Assembly (NCBI RefSeq): GCF_027858935.1
Contig: NZ_JAQIBU010000166.1
Location: forward strand, 1-33,388
DNA from: Oleiagrimonas sp.
GTDB taxonomy: Bacteria; Pseudomonadota; Gammaproteobacteria; Xanthomonadales; Rhodanobacteraceae
Length of the DNA stretch: 33,388 bases
Direction: 5' to 3'
Below are positions 19,998 through 28,852 of the stretch, one piece after another (the first letter of the stretch is position 1; each line of letters begins with the position of its first letter). The position numbers and the translations under genes are program-made. The notes beneath the pieces are model-generated. The model worked only from the letters and a program-made list of their open reading frames with translations. It did not search any database and was not told the DNA's origin.

Positions 19998-21069
19998 GCT
20001 TAGAATCCGGGTTAGAGGAGAGTGTTCGTGCCGCCAATTGGTCGATTTCTGCCAACAGATTTGGAGCAACTTCGATACCGTCGCGAAACGCAGCAGCGCG
20101 CCGCGCCAGTCGCGAGGTGCCGGGAAGTCGCACTCCAGGCTCCTCACCAAATGCTTGCAACAATGCGGCCGCCCGCTGTGCAAAGGCTCCACCAGACACA
20201 TGCTGCGCGTCGATTGCAATGATGATCTGACCAAGATTCGGTGCAGCACCCTTGTCATCCAGTACCGAGGAGGCCTCCCAACCGAAGTGCGACCCAGCAA
20301 TACCAGCCGCAAGCAACTCGACGATTAACGCCAGCGCAGCTCCTTTTGATCCGGCAATCGGCAACATTGAGCCTTTCAGCCCGGCCTCCGGATCCGTAGT
20401 GGGTTGCCCGCTGCTATCCAATGCCCATCCTTCGGGTATGGATTTGCCTTGCTTTGACGCTGTTACAACCTTGCCCCGCGCAGCCGTCGACAAGGCAAGG
20501 TCGATGACCAGTGGCGGACCCTTCTGCAGCGGACATGCAAACGCGATCGGATTGGTGCCCAGACGCGGCTCCTTACCTCCCCAGAATGCCATTGCCTTGG
20601 GAGAATTACCGAACATCAATGACATCATGCCGGCTTCCGCGAGCTGCTCGACTATTCGCCCCGCCTGTCCGAAATGATGCGAGCGATGCACAGCCGCGAT
20701 CGCTATCCCTTCACTGCGAGCCAATGCTGGAAGGGCTGCGACTGCCAGATCCAAGGCGGGGAATGCGAAGCCATGCGCTGCGTCGATCCGTACCGCGGCA
20801 GGTGCTACCTGCTCCACCTCTGGTGTAGCGAATCCGTCAACCTTACCCACGCGTGCCTGAGCTGAGTAGCTGGGCACACGTGACAGACCATGCCCGTATT
20901 GGCCATCTATCTCCGCGCTTATCAAAGCATGCGCCACGGCCGCCGCATTGGCTTCATTGCAACGATTTGTGATCAACGCGGAAATGACGCGCTGCTCTGC
21001 CTCAGAGATAGAAAGCCATACCGATGCGGAGGCTGCAGCTTCGGAGCTTTCCGATGAACTATCAAGCAC
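19990..21069 (-). CDS. comC: Malate/L-lactate dehydrogenase (Ldh_2) family oxidoreductase; candidate (R)-sulfolactate dehydrogenase (ComC-like)
   Basis: [72 protein letters not shown]. Confidence 0.75.
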   Translation of the reverse strand: MLDSSSESSEAAASASVWLSISEAEQRVISALITNRCNEANAAAVAHALISAEIDGQYGHGLSRVPSYSAQARVGKVDGFATPEVEQVAPAAVRIDAAHGFAFPALDLAVAALPALARSEGIAIAAVHRSHHFGQAGRIVEQLAEAGMMSLMFGNSPKAMAFWGGKEPRLGTNPIAFACPLQKGPPLVIDLALSTAARGKVVTASKQGKSIPEGWALDSSGQPTTDPEAGLKGSMLPIAGSKGAALALIVELLAAGIAGSHFGWEASSVLDDKGAAPNLGQIIIAIDAQHVSGGAFAQRAAALLQAFGEEPGVRLPGTSRLARRAAAFRDGIEVAPNLLAEIDQLAARTLSSNPDSKHG

Positions 21070-22234
21070 TGCGATACAACTTGGTCATCACGAACTCGCG
21101 GTGACCAAGCGCCTCCGCGGCAGTGAAGCGACCGTTGGCGGTATCAACGATGCAGTTGATCAGGCTGTCGCCGGCCTGGTCTATCGACATTTCGCGCCGT
21201 ACTATTCCAGACACATCCACATCGATGTGCTCTGACATCAATCGGACGGTACGTGGATTGCCTGTGATCTTTATTACCGGCATGATCGGATTGCCGACAA
21301 CATTGCCCTGACCCGTAGGAAAGCAGTGCACGACATACCCTGCTGCAGCCATAAGGGTCACGCACTCAGCCGCTGCGGATGATGTATCCATGAAGTACAG
21401 GCCAGGACCCCGCTCTGGTGCTTCGGCCGGCTCGAGAACATCCAGATAGCTGCACTTCTTCCCGATTTTTTCCAAATTACCGAGCGCCTTTTCCTCGATG
21501 GTTGTGAGACCGCCCTCGATATTACCTCGGGTAGGTTGGCTCTCCGACAAGTCGTTGGTCTTGTGTTGTTCGATGACGTCGTTCTGATACGCGCTCCACA
21601 CCCGCATGAATTTCTCGCCAATCTCCGGTGTAGCAGCTCGAGCCTTGCATAAGTGCTCTGCACCAGTGATTTCCGAAGTCTCGCCGAACACGCCGTAGAT
21701 GCCCTTGCTGATCAGCTTGTCGTACATATTGCCGACTGTGGGACACGAAGCCAGCCCTGTCGTGGTATCAGATTCACCACACTTGGCCGCCACCCAAAGT
21801 TCGGATACATCGCATTCAGTACGAACCATGCCCGATGTGGCGTGCACGAATTCCTTGGCCTGCCGCGAAGCCTTCATGATGGTTTCTAGATCGCCATGAC
21901 CTTCGATGGAGAATCCAACAACAGGCTTTCCAGTTTTGGCGATTCCGTCAACGATCCGTTTCGTCCAGCCAGGCTCGATACCTATGACAATGCATGCAGC
22001 CACATTTGGATTGGCACCGGTACCGATAATGGTACGGAAGTGCAGATCTAGATCCTCACCGAACTGCAGACGGCCGTAGGAATGCGCTAGGGCGATTGTA
22101 CCCTTGATGTTGTTCGCCACTGCTTCGCAGGCGGCATTTGAGATGTCATCGACCGGAAGTATTGCAACATAGTTGCGCACTCCGACCCGCCCGTTCTCGC
22201 GTCGATAACCCCAAAACTTTGTTTGCTCAGTCAT
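21062..22234 (-). CDS. suyB: UxaA-family large subunit, SuyB-like (2R)-sulfolactate sulfo-lyase subunit beta
   Basis: 390 aa, [113 protein letters not shown]; resembles SuyB as recalled and is split from the SAF subunit. Confidence 0.8.
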   Translation of the reverse strand: MTEQTKFWGYRRENGRVGVRNYVAILPVDDISNAACEAVANNIKGTIALAHSYGRLQFGEDLDLHFRTIIGTGANPNVAACIVIGIEPGWTKRIVDGIAKTGKPVVGFSIEGHGDLETIMKASRQAKEFVHATSGMVRTECDVSELWVAAKCGESDTTTGLASCPTVGNMYDKLISKGIYGVFGETSEITGAEHLCKARAATPEIGEKFMRVWSAYQNDVIEQHKTNDLSESQPTRGNIEGGLTTIEEKALGNLEKIGKKCSYLDVLEPAEAPERGPGLYFMDTSSAAAECVTLMAAAGYVVHCFPTGQGNVVGNPIMPVIKITGNPRTVRLMSEHIDVDVSGIVRREMSIDQAGDSLINCIVDTANGRFTAAEALGHREFVMTKLYRSA

Positions 22235-22246
22235 GAATTTTTTCCT

Positions 22247-22615
22247 TTACCAGCGCTTGGTCTTGAGGTTTTGCACATGCACGTGATCGCCCTTCTTGGT
22301 CGTAGCAACGATGCGACCGATATCCTGTCCATATTTGACGACCGTATCTCCCTCGGCCATATCCTTCAGCGCGATCTTGTGCCCAATCTGTACATCTTGA
22401 GTGGGAGTCACATGGAAATCGGAGTCGTCTTCCAGCACCACGCCGAGCAGATTCGACCCGGCTTTGACTCCTTCAACCACGACAACTCCTACATTGTCCT
22501 TTTTGTCGTGTACCAGCAATTGTGGTTGAGACACAGCACATTTCTCCCGAGTAGGACGCCGGATCTCTCCAGCGTGTTTGAATTTTTTGACCAAGCTGGC
22601 AAGCCGAGAGGCCAT
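22247..22615 (-). CDS. suyA: SAF-domain small subunit, SuyA-like (2R)-sulfolactate sulfo-lyase subunit alpha
   Basis: QLLVHDKKDNVGVVVVEGVKAGSNLLGVVLEDDSDFHVTPTQDVQIGHKIALKDMAEGDTVVKYGQDIGRIVATTKKGDHVHVQNLKTKRW; immediately upstream of suyB. Confidence 0.8.
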   Translation of the reverse strand: MASRLASLVKKFKHAGEIRRPTREKCAVSQPQLLVHDKKDNVGVVVVEGVKAGSNLLGVVLEDDSDFHVTPTQDVQIGHKIALKDMAEGDTVVKYGQDIGRIVATTKKGDHVHVQNLKTKRW

Positions 22616-22630
22616 CTAAGCTCGTCGTTC

Positions 22631-22650
22631 TCTTATATAAGATATAAGAT
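22631..22650 (-). promoter_or_regulatory. Putative GntR operator, site C (suyA/gntR divergent region)
   Basis: Minus strand ATCTTATATCTTATATAAGA; contains the perfect palindrome TCTTATATAAGA. Confidence 0.65.
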
Positions 22651-22787
22651 TAGACTGTTCTTCGCTTGTTTTCAATAGCGCCGTCATCAGTGATGCGCTT
22701 CAGACGTCTATCGGCCAACATGTGTCGAGATCAGGTTAAAATGCTGCGAACCATAGATTCCGCATGACTGCGGGCTGGTGAGGAAAA

Positions 22788-23513
22788 ATGGATTCTAAAT
22801 TTACCCCAGGGGTACGCCCGCTTTATCAGCAGGTCTACGACTACCTTCTTGAACAAGTCGCTGCCGGTACCTGGAAGCTTGGTGCAGCACTACCCAGCGA
22901 ACAGGCGCTAGGCCAACAACTGGGCGTGAGCCAAGGAACCGTTCGCAAGGCCTTGGACGAACTTGCAAGCATCGGCGTCATGGAACGTCGTCAGGGCAAG
23001 GGAACGTTTGTTGCTGTGAACAGCGAAGAACGCTCGCTGTTTCGCTTTTTTCACCTTTGCACCCCTGGTGGCGATCGCGTCACTCCCAGCGCCACTGGCG
23101 AAAAGGTTACGCGCAGAACAGCCACAGCAGCGGATATGGCGCATCTAGGACTGGCAAAGAACGCCAAGGTCATCGAGATCAAGAGGGTGCGCCTCATCGA
23201 GCAGCAGCCAATAATTTTCGAAACCATCATTGTGCCTGCCACCATGCTTGCTGGGTTGGACAAGCGCAAAACGCTACCGAATTCGCTTTACTCGCTGTAC
23301 CACTCCGCATTCGGCATCAATATCGGCTCAGTGCAGGAAGAGTTGCGTGCGGCCCTGGCCGACAAACAAGATCGAGATCGACTTAGCGTACCGATTGGCA
23401 GCCCGCTTCTGCATATTGATCGAATAGCTTTCGGCATAGACGGTACACGGGTGGAGTGGCGCATAAGTCGCTGCAGCACGGCGCATCACGTCTATTCCAT
23501 CGAACTTTCCTGA
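22788..23513 (+). CDS. GntR family transcriptional regulator, HutC/UTRA type
   Basis: N-terminal wHTH PLYQQVYDYLLEQVAAGTWKLGAALPSEQALGQQLGVSQGTVRKALDELASIGVMERRQGKGTFVA plus UTRA-like C-terminal domain. Confidence 0.9.
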   Translation: MDSKFTPGVRPLYQQVYDYLLEQVAAGTWKLGAALPSEQALGQQLGVSQGTVRKALDELASIGVMERRQGKGTFVAVNSEERSLFRFFHLCTPGGDRVTPSATGEKVTRRTATAADMAHLGLAKNAKVIEIKRVRLIEQQPIIFETIIVPATMLAGLDKRKTLPNSLYSLYHSAFGINIGSVQEELRAALADKQDRDRLSVPIGSPLLHIDRIAFGIDGTRVEWRISRCSTAHHVYSIELS

Positions 23514-23550
23514 GAGGCTGCAGTTGGCGCCACTTTGCAAACACGCTCAA

Positions 23551-23570
23551 GTCTTATATCTTATACAACT
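23551..23570 (+). promoter_or_regulatory. Putative GntR operator, site D (upstream of the aldehyde dehydrogenase)
   Basis: GTCTTATATCTTATACAACT, 27 bp before the ATG at 23598; 19/20 identical to site A. Confidence 0.65.
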
Positions 23571-23597
23571 CTAAGTTGGTTTATTAAGGCAAAGAGC

Positions 23598-25046
23598 ATG
23601 GACCAGACAGAACTGCTGCAACAGACCTGCCATGTTGGTGGTCGATGGCTGGCCGCAGACGATGGCTCAACCCGTGATGTAATAGACCCGGCTACTGGCG
23701 AAAAGGTCGGCAGCGTCCCGCACTTCCGCACGCAGGAGACCAAGCGCGCGATCGATGCTGCTGCAAAGGCATTTCCTGGTTGGCGTGACACCCCGGCCGC
23801 GCGACGCGGCGAGCTGATGCAAAAGCTCGCCGATTTGATGATGGAACATCGCGAGCCTCTGGCGATACTGCTAACCAGGGAAATGGGCAAGCCTTTGGCT
23901 GAATCACGCGGTGAAATTGCCGGCGGTGTGGGCTACCTGCGTTGGTTCGCCGAGGAAGGTAAACGCATCTATGGCGACACGATTCCTTCCCCATGGCCCG
24001 AACGTCGTCTACTGGTAATGAAGCAGCCGGTGGGTGTGGTCGGAGCGATCACGCCCTGGAATTTCCCCAGCAGCATGATCGCACGCAAGCTTGGCGCCGC
24101 ATTGGCCGCCGGTTGCACGATGGTCGTCAAGCCTGCTCCACAGACCCCATTCTCGGCATTGGCGATAGCCGTTTTGGCAGAAAAGGCGGGCCTGCCCCCT
24201 GGGGTACTCAATGTAATCACCGGTGAGGCAGCAGAGATCGGAGCAGCAATGATCGATCACCCGCAGCTACGCAAGATAACTTTCACCGGATCGACCGCAG
24301 TGGGCAAGCAACTCGCTTCGGCAGCGACAGCCAACATGAAGCGCGTTTCCATGGAGCTAGGCGGTAATGCACCCTTCATCGTCTTCGACGATGCAGACCT
24401 GGACGCCGCCGTCGAAGGGGCGATGATCGCCAAATTCCGCAACACGGGACAGACCTGTGTATGCGCCAACCGTATCCTGGTCCAGGACAGCGTATATGAC
24501 ATATTTGCGCAGAAGCTTGCAGCAGCGGTAAAGGAACTCAGGGTCGGTAACGGCTTTGAAGAGGGCGTGACACAGGGACCGCTTGTAAACAGCGCCGCGC
24601 TCAAAAAAGTCGAGGCTCACGTCGCAGACGTACGGGCACATGGTGGCACTGTCTTGCTGGGCGGAAAGCCACATTCCCGCGGAGGGTTATTCTACGAGCC
24701 AACGGTACTTACCGGAGTCGCTGCCGATGCCTTGATCATGCGCGAAGAAACATTTGGCCCGGTTGCTCCGCTGGTCCGCTTTCATGACGAAAAGGAGGCC
24801 ATCCAGCTGGCAAACGCAACAGAATACGGACTCGCCAGTTATTTCTACGCGCACAATCTGGCGCGTGTGTTTCGCGTGATGGAACAGCTCGAATATGGCC
24901 TTGTAGGCGTCAACACCGGCATGGTGACAACAGAGGTGGCGCCGTTCGGCGGCGTCAAGGCAAGTGGTATGGGTCGTGAAGGATCAAAGTATGGTGTCGA
25001 GGACTATCTTGACATCAAGTACTGCTGCCTCGACCTGGGTCACTGA
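23598..25046 (+). CDS. NAD(P)-dependent aldehyde dehydrogenase (GabD-like); candidate sulfolactaldehyde dehydrogenase
   Basis: ITPWNFPSSMIARKLGAALAAGCTMVVKPAPQTP, FTGSTAVGKQL, MELGGNAPFIVFDDADLDAAVEG, FRNTGQTCVCANRILV. ATG at 23598 (MDQTELLQ). Confidence 0.9.
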   Translation: MDQTELLQQTCHVGGRWLAADDGSTRDVIDPATGEKVGSVPHFRTQETKRAIDAAAKAFPGWRDTPAARRGELMQKLADLMMEHREPLAILLTREMGKPLAESRGEIAGGVGYLRWFAEEGKRIYGDTIPSPWPERRLLVMKQPVGVVGAITPWNFPSSMIARKLGAALAAGCTMVVKPAPQTPFSALAIAVLAEKAGLPPGVLNVITGEAAEIGAAMIDHPQLRKITFTGSTAVGKQLASAATANMKRVSMELGGNAPFIVFDDADLDAAVEGAMIAKFRNTGQTCVCANRILVQDSVYDIFAQKLAAAVKELRVGNGFEEGVTQGPLVNSAALKKVEAHVADVRAHGGTVLLGGKPHSRGGLFYEPTVLTGVAADALIMREETFGPVAPLVRFHDEKEAIQLANATEYGLASYFYAHNLARVFRVMEQLEYGLVGVNTGMVTTEVAPFGGVKASGMGREGSKYGVEDYLDIKYCCLDLGH

Positions 25047-25057
25047 GGCATCATCGA

Positions 25058-27160
25058 ATGACGAACCTCCAGGACATCGAGCAGCACTGGCCCGCACCAC
25101 AATGGAACGATATCACTCCAGTGACTGTGACGGGCGAGGTGGTACTTGTCGCCAACGATCATGTGGTGATTCCGACCAATGCGGGCCCACTCAATATCTC
25201 CCTGTATTCCGACGGCATGCGAATCGACAGCGGACCGCGCGCAATCGGCGACTACGGGATGCTGGCCAAGGAACCCGAACGCCTACCGTTGCAACTGAGT
25301 AACGAGACCAACCGAAACATCGTGCGGGGAGGCGATTTCGAGCTCGAGCTTGAGCTTGAACCTCTGGCTTTCGTCTTGCGTAAAAACGGGATCGTAGTAC
25401 AGCGTTCACCGCGCGACAGCCATTTTGAACGACGTTTCCGTCTTCCACCATTTGCTCGGATTGAACGTGGTTGGCTTGTCTCACTCGATCTTCAGTCGAA
25501 CGAACCGGTCTACGGTCTGGGCGAGAAGTGGGGACGGTTGGACAAGCGTGGGCAGTGGCTACGCTCGCTGAACGAGGACGCGTTGGGCGTCAACGCAGAG
25601 CGTTCCTACAAGAACACGCCATTTGCATGGTCTCCTCGCGGCTGGGGATCCCTGGTACACACACCCTCTCCAGTAAGCCACGCTGTTGGCTTCGCGCCCT
25701 TTTCCGAGCGGGCGTATGTCATAACAATCGAGGACGAGGCGCTGGACTTTTTCCTGTTCGCCGGAGCGAATGGCGCAGAGTTACTTGGCAGTTATACCGA
25801 CCTGACCGGTCGCGCTCCGGTACCGCCGCTTTGGAGTCTGGGACTGATTCTGTCCAAGGCGTACTACCGCACGCCTGAGGAAGTACTCGAAGTAGCGCGC
25901 GAAGTTCGCCGCCGTGGTATGCCGTGCGACACCATCACCTTCGATGGACGTGCCTGGCAGGATACCGAAACACGCTTCGCATTCGAATGGGATCCAAAGC
26001 GCTTCGATAATCCCAGAGAGGTACTAGCCCAACTTAAAGACATGGACTTTCGCATATGTGTGTGGGAATACCCGCTGATCTCAACACGCCATCCATGGTT
26101 CGAAGAACTGCAAAGCAAGGGCTGGTTGTTAACCGACGCAGCTACCGGCAAGGCCTATCGCTATAGCTGGGAAACGGAAGCATTCGGGAAGGTGCTGACG
26201 CCGCTCCCTGACTCCGGACTGCTCGACTTCACCCATCCTGAGGCCTACAGATTCTGGCGCGACCAACACCGCGCGCTCTTCGATCTAGGCGTGGACATGA
26301 TCAAAGCTGATTTTGGCGAACAGATCACAGACGACATGCGCGCCTTCAACGGCGAGCATGGACATGCTTTGCACAATGTCTACACGCATCTATATAACCG
26401 CTGTGTGTACGAGGGCGCAGAGAGTTATTCCAGCGCTGGACCCTTTCTGTTCTCACGCTCCAGTTGGATTGGCGCGCAGCGATATCCTTCACAATGGGGT
26501 GGCGATCCTCAAGCCGACTGGGGGGGCATGGCCGCCAATCTACGCGGTGGTGTGGCATGGGGCCTGAGCGGCGGCGCCTACTACGCTACCGATATAGGTG
26601 GCTTCTATCAGGATGATCGAGATCCGGTGCTGTACGTACGCTGGGCCCAAGCCGCAGTCTTTTCCGCACACATGCGTCTGCATGGCATAGGTGCGCGCGA
26701 GCCGTGGTCCTACGGAAGCGAAGCAGAAGCCGCTACTTTCGCGGCCCTCAGGTTGCGCTATCGTCTCTTGCCCTATCTGCTTGCAACAATGCAGACCGCT
26801 CATGCTACCGGCCTTCCGGTCCAGCGAGCGATGGTACTGGCCTGCCCCGACGAACGAGCATCATGGGCCTTTGAGGACCAGTTCTTCTTCGGATCCGACA
26901 TACTGGTTGCACCCTGTCTGGATCCGGACGGTTCCGTCGAAATCTACCTTCCACAGGGTATCTGGCACCGTTTTCCTGATGGCGGTGCATTCGAGGGTGG
27001 GCAAACGCACCAGTTGCACCTGGCACTGACGCAGACCGCCGTTTTCGTGCGCGCCGGCACAAGCATTCCATTGGGCCCAGAGGTTCAACACACTGGCGAA
27101 CTGGGCGGAACTGCCCGCATCATCGAATATTGGCGCGACGGCGCATTTTCACCTGCGTAA
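25058..27160 (+). CDS. GH31 family alpha-glycosidase; candidate sulfoquinovosidase by neighbourhood, but YicI-like in its motifs
   Basis: GH31 nucleophile region MIKADFGEQ, acid/base region QWGGDPQADW, FSRSSWIGAQRYPSQW, ATDIGGFY. Confidence 0.9.
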   Translation: MTNLQDIEQHWPAPQWNDITPVTVTGEVVLVANDHVVIPTNAGPLNISLYSDGMRIDSGPRAIGDYGMLAKEPERLPLQLSNETNRNIVRGGDFELELELEPLAFVLRKNGIVVQRSPRDSHFERRFRLPPFARIERGWLVSLDLQSNEPVYGLGEKWGRLDKRGQWLRSLNEDALGVNAERSYKNTPFAWSPRGWGSLVHTPSPVSHAVGFAPFSERAYVITIEDEALDFFLFAGANGAELLGSYTDLTGRAPVPPLWSLGLILSKAYYRTPEEVLEVAREVRRRGMPCDTITFDGRAWQDTETRFAFEWDPKRFDNPREVLAQLKDMDFRICVWEYPLISTRHPWFEELQSKGWLLTDAATGKAYRYSWETEAFGKVLTPLPDSGLLDFTHPEAYRFWRDQHRALFDLGVDMIKADFGEQITDDMRAFNGEHGHALHNVYTHLYNRCVYEGAESYSSAGPFLFSRSSWIGAQRYPSQWGGDPQADWGGMAANLRGGVAWGLSGGAYYATDIGGFYQDDRDPVLYVRWAQAAVFSAHMRLHGIGAREPWSYGSEAEAATFAALRLRYRLLPYLLATMQTAHATGLPVQRAMVLACPDERASWAFEDQFFFGSDILVAPCLDPDGSVEIYLPQGIWHRFPDGGAFEGGQTHQLHLALTQTAVFVRAGTSIPLGPEVQHTGELGGTARIIEYWRDGAFSPA

Positions 27161-27232
27161 GCGAGCTCACTGGATCCTTCTGGATCGACACGTTCCCAGC
27201 CCGCGTTTCGCAACGTACATGATCCAGGCGTC

Positions 27233-28765
27233 TCAACCGCCTGGTTTCTGCTTTGCGTCAGACGATAGCGCCCTGCGGCGGGAGTCCATGTAGCTCTGCA
27301 CCTGCTCCTGTGCGGTTGCGTCCAAGTGCAGACCCAGCTTGGAGCGTCGCCACAGCACGTCTTCGACACTGCATGCCCATTCAGTGGACATGAGGTAATC
27401 CAGCTCCGATGCAGTGAGGCCCAGACCAAAATCCTGGCCTAGATCCTGCATTTTTCGCGCCTGACCGATCACGCGATCAATACGGGAACCATAAGCGTGG
27501 GCGAGCCGGTTCAGCGCAGCCGGCGGCATAAACGCATATTTTGCTTCAAGTTGCTCCAGCCACTCATCGAAATTAGCGTCGGGAATGTCACCTCCGGGCA
27601 AGAGCGCATCCCGGGTCCAGGGACGTGAACGACGGCCAAGCACCTTGTCTAGCTTGCCTAGTGCTTCTTCGGCAAGTCGACGGAAAGTGGTGATCTTGCC
27701 GCCATAAACAGTCAACAATGGAGCCTCTCCATTACCCCCGCTAAGTTCCAACGTGTAGTCGCGTGTGATCGCCGAGGGATTATTGGAACCGTCGTCATAC
27801 AGAGGTCGAACTCCTGCGAAACTCCAGATCACATCGGTTGGCTTCACTTCCCGTTTCAGATACCCGCTGACAGTCCGGCACAAATAAGCGGTCTCTTGCT
27901 CACTAATTGCCACATCGGACGGATGCTCCGAATAGGGTACGTCCGTAGTTCCGATCAACGTGAAATCGTGTTCATACGGGATCATGAACACGACACGACC
28001 ATCACCTCCTTGCAATGTATATGCTTGCAGGCCAGCGTAAAGTCGAGGCACCACGATATGGCTGCCTTTGATCAGCACCACACTGCTTCCGGCGCTCCTC
28101 GAATGCAGCTTTTCGGCGACCGGCATCACCCATGGACCCGTCGCGTTGACAATTGCTCGTGCACGCACGCGAAGAGTATCTCCCTCCTCTAGCAACAAGT
28201 CGGCCTGCCAGACGCCCTCTAGCCGATGTGCTGCAATGAAGCGTGTATGCGTCAGCACCTCGGCCCCCCGTTCGCGGGCATCCAATGCATTGAGGACAAC
28301 CAGGCGCGCATCGTCTACCCAGCAATCTGAGTATTCAAATCCCAATGCGTAGCGCGCGTCCAATGGATCGCCTGCCGCATGTTTGCGCAGATGCAATGTG
28401 CGTGTCGCTGGCAGCCGTCTGCGTCCCCCCAAGTGGTCGTAGACAAACAGACCAAATCGGAGCAGAGGCGCTGGTCGCAAGTCCGCATGATATGGCAGGA
28501 CGAAGCGCAGAGGCCACACGACATGGGGTGCCGAGCGCCATAATACTTCGCGTTCACTCAACGATTCTCGCACCAGTCGAAATTCGTAGTGCTCGAGATA
28601 GCGCAAACCACCGTGGATCAGTTTCGAACTGGCTGATGAAGTTCCACTGGCGAGATCAGCCTGCTCGCAAAGCAGCACTTTGTAGCCGCGTCCCGCAGCA
28701 TCGCGCGCGATGCCAGCACCGTTGATGCCACCGCCAATAACCAGTAAATCGAATTCGCGTTCCAT
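27233..28765 (-). CDS. glpD: FAD-dependent glycerol-3-phosphate dehydrogenase
   Basis: DLLVIGGGINGAGIARDAAGRGYKVLLCEQADLASGTSSASSKLIHGGLRYLEHYEFRLVRESLSER; TDVPYSEHPSDVAIS; LLTVYGGKITTFRRLAEEAL. Confidence 0.95.
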   Translation of the reverse strand: MEREFDLLVIGGGINGAGIARDAAGRGYKVLLCEQADLASGTSSASSKLIHGGLRYLEHYEFRLVRESLSEREVLWRSAPHVVWPLRFVLPYHADLRPAPLLRFGLFVYDHLGGRRRLPATRTLHLRKHAAGDPLDARYALGFEYSDCWVDDARLVVLNALDARERGAEVLTHTRFIAAHRLEGVWQADLLLEEGDTLRVRARAIVNATGPWVMPVAEKLHSRSAGSSVVLIKGSHIVVPRLYAGLQAYTLQGGDGRVVFMIPYEHDFTLIGTTDVPYSEHPSDVAISEQETAYLCRTVSGYLKREVKPTDVIWSFAGVRPLYDDGSNNPSAITRDYTLELSGGNGEAPLLTVYGGKITTFRRLAEEALGKLDKVLGRRSRPWTRDALLPGGDIPDANFDEWLEQLEAKYAFMPPAALNRLAHAYGSRIDRVIGQARKMQDLGQDFGLGLTASELDYLMSTEWACSVEDVLWRRSKLGLHLDATAQEQVQSYMDSRRRALSSDAKQKPGG

Positions 28766-28786
28766 TCGTTGAATGTTATATCATGT

Positions 28787-28806
28787 GTCTTATATAAGTC
28801 TAAGAC
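28787..28806 (-). promoter_or_regulatory. Putative GntR operator, site E (glpD/MFS divergent promoter)
   Basis: Minus strand GTCTTAGACTTATATAAGAC, sharing the TCTTATATAAG core with site C; half-site spacing about 1 nt shorter than in A and D. Confidence 0.55.
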
Positions 28807-28852
28807 TATGACGCCCGCGCGTCTCACCGCAAAACGAACGACGGAGATTCAC

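Noticed and set aside
21062-22615. Alternative reading of the SAF + UxaA-like pair as split altronate/galactarate dehydratase
   Set aside because: Possible on family level, but the N-terminal [15 protein letters not shown] pattern and neighbouring ComC/SlcC-like genes favour SuyAB; kept as the main alternative to test.
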